64,000 bases of DNA from positions 1 to 64,000 of the forward strand of contig JAFVFY010000051.1 of assembly GCA_017475265.1 (NCBI GenBank), given 5' to 3'. How positions within the stretch are numbered: position 1 is the stretch's first letter; every line of letters starts with the position of its first letter. The position numbers and the translations under genes were made by a program. Shown piece after piece: positions 63,610 through 64,000 of this stretch. The notes below the pieces were generated by a model. It was not told where the DNA came from, did no database searches, and saw nothing but the letters and a program-made list of their open reading frames with translations. This DNA comes from Prevotella sp. (GTDB taxonomy: Bacteria > Bacteroidota > Bacteroidia > Bacteroidales > Bacteroidaceae).

Positions 63610-64000
63610 ATGAAGCAGAAATTCAATATCATCACCTCCACCTGTGTTCCTCTCCCCATTGAGAACGTGGACACCGACCAGATCATCCCCGCCCGTTTCC
63701 TAAAAGCCACCGACAAGGAAGGCTTCGGAGTCAACCTCTTCCGTGACTGGTGTTACCTCCCCGACGGCACAGAGAATCCCGACTTCGTGCTCAACGACCC
63801 TCGTTTCCGCGATGCCGTCATCCTCGTTGCTGGCCGTAACTTCGGCTCTGGCAGCAGCCGTGAGCATGCCGCCTGGGCCATAGCGGGCTATGGTTTCCGT
63901 GTGGTCATCAGCTCGTTCTTCGCCGACATACACAAGCAGAACGAACTGAACAACTTCGTCCTCCCCGTACAGGTCAGCGAAGACTTCCTCCAAGAGCTGT
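63610..64000 (+). CDS. leuD: 3-isopropylmalate dehydratase small subunit, 3' end outside the window
   Basis: The visible 130 residues begin [20 protein letters not shown], then [52 protein letters not shown] and [17 protein letters not shown]. This is the swivel-domain subunit that pairs with LeuC. The Ser-rich GSGSSREHA substrate-binding motif is intact. The gene runs off the window end. Confidence 0.95.
   Translation, partial: MKQKFNIITSTCVPLPIENVDTDQIIPARFLKATDKEGFGVNLFRDWCYLPDGTENPDFVLNDPRFRDAVILVAGRNFGSGSSREHAAWAIAGYGFRVVISSFFADIHKQNELNNFVLPVQVSEDFLQEL

Noticed and set aside
1-64000. tRNA and rRNA genes
   Set aside because: All intergenic gaps were read for tRNA-like T-arms and rRNA sequence and none was convincing.

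Overview
The window is a 64 kb chromosomal segment of a member of the Bacteroidota, most likely a gut or rumen Prevotella-type bacterium (Prevotellaceae). The reasons are the many TAnnTTTG(C) promoter boxes of the Bacteroidota sigma factor just upstream of genes, the near absence of Shine-Dalgarno sequences, a BspA-like leucine-rich repeat protein, a PL11 rhamnogalacturonan lyase and a GH28/GH105 pectinase, DUF4143 ATPase, YtxH/holin-X trio, and family matches that are Bacteroidales-like throughout. No rRNA, tRNA, CRISPR array or prophage was seen.

Layout. 1-2.5 kb: a 5'-truncated IS1595-type transposase and a DUF4143 AAA ATPase behind a four-copy phased repeat. 2.6-9.8 kb: a methyltransferase, a SpoU rRNA methylase, a helix-hairpin-helix protein, dnaB, a flavodoxin lipoprotein and a PL11 lyase. 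10-17.6 kb: dnaG, queD and a 1640-residue three-module pectin enzyme. 17.7-26.7 kb: buk, a small unknown gene, a PlsC-like acyltransferase, a large golvesin/amidase-like exported protein, tyrS and a CapD/FlaA1-type dehydratase. 26.7-34.8 kb: def, ruvX, a SPOR lipoprotein, a YtxH/holin-like operon, thrC, a four-subunit 2-oxoacid:ferredoxin oxidoreductase and an SGNH-like protein. 34.8-42 kb: sufE, DUF2752, DUF975, ilvE, a split transketolase, a beta-barrel protein and xseB/xseA. 42-48.6 kb: a TIR-bounded non-coding element, a WYL-like remnant, a lipoprotein, two proteases and the zinc-ribbon/Nif3 pair. 48.8-54 kb: hisG-hisD-hisC followed by a U32 (RlhA-like) gene. 54-64 kb: the BspA-like protein, dnaE, a GH2 enzyme, leuC and the start of leuD.

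The genes are largely housekeeping plus plant cell-wall pectin degradation. The PL11 lyase cleaves the rhamnogalacturonan-I backbone. The GH28-GH105 fusion and the GH2 enzyme could trim its products.

The unusual layer is a dense population of short repeats of about ten families. Some are long hairpins whose arms are built of 7-13 bp units (C, I) or of GC-rich palindromes (A, B). Others are GTAG-headed REP-like hairpins (J), and others are tandem arrays with an exact 22 bp period lying just 3' of genes (H). Several have landed inside essential genes (dnaG twice, thrC twice, tyrS, xseA, leuC, the helix-hairpin-helix gene, the U32 gene) and are translated in frame. In one thrC insertion, an arm mismatch removes what would otherwise be an in-frame stop codon. 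Letters A-J name these families in the entries below.
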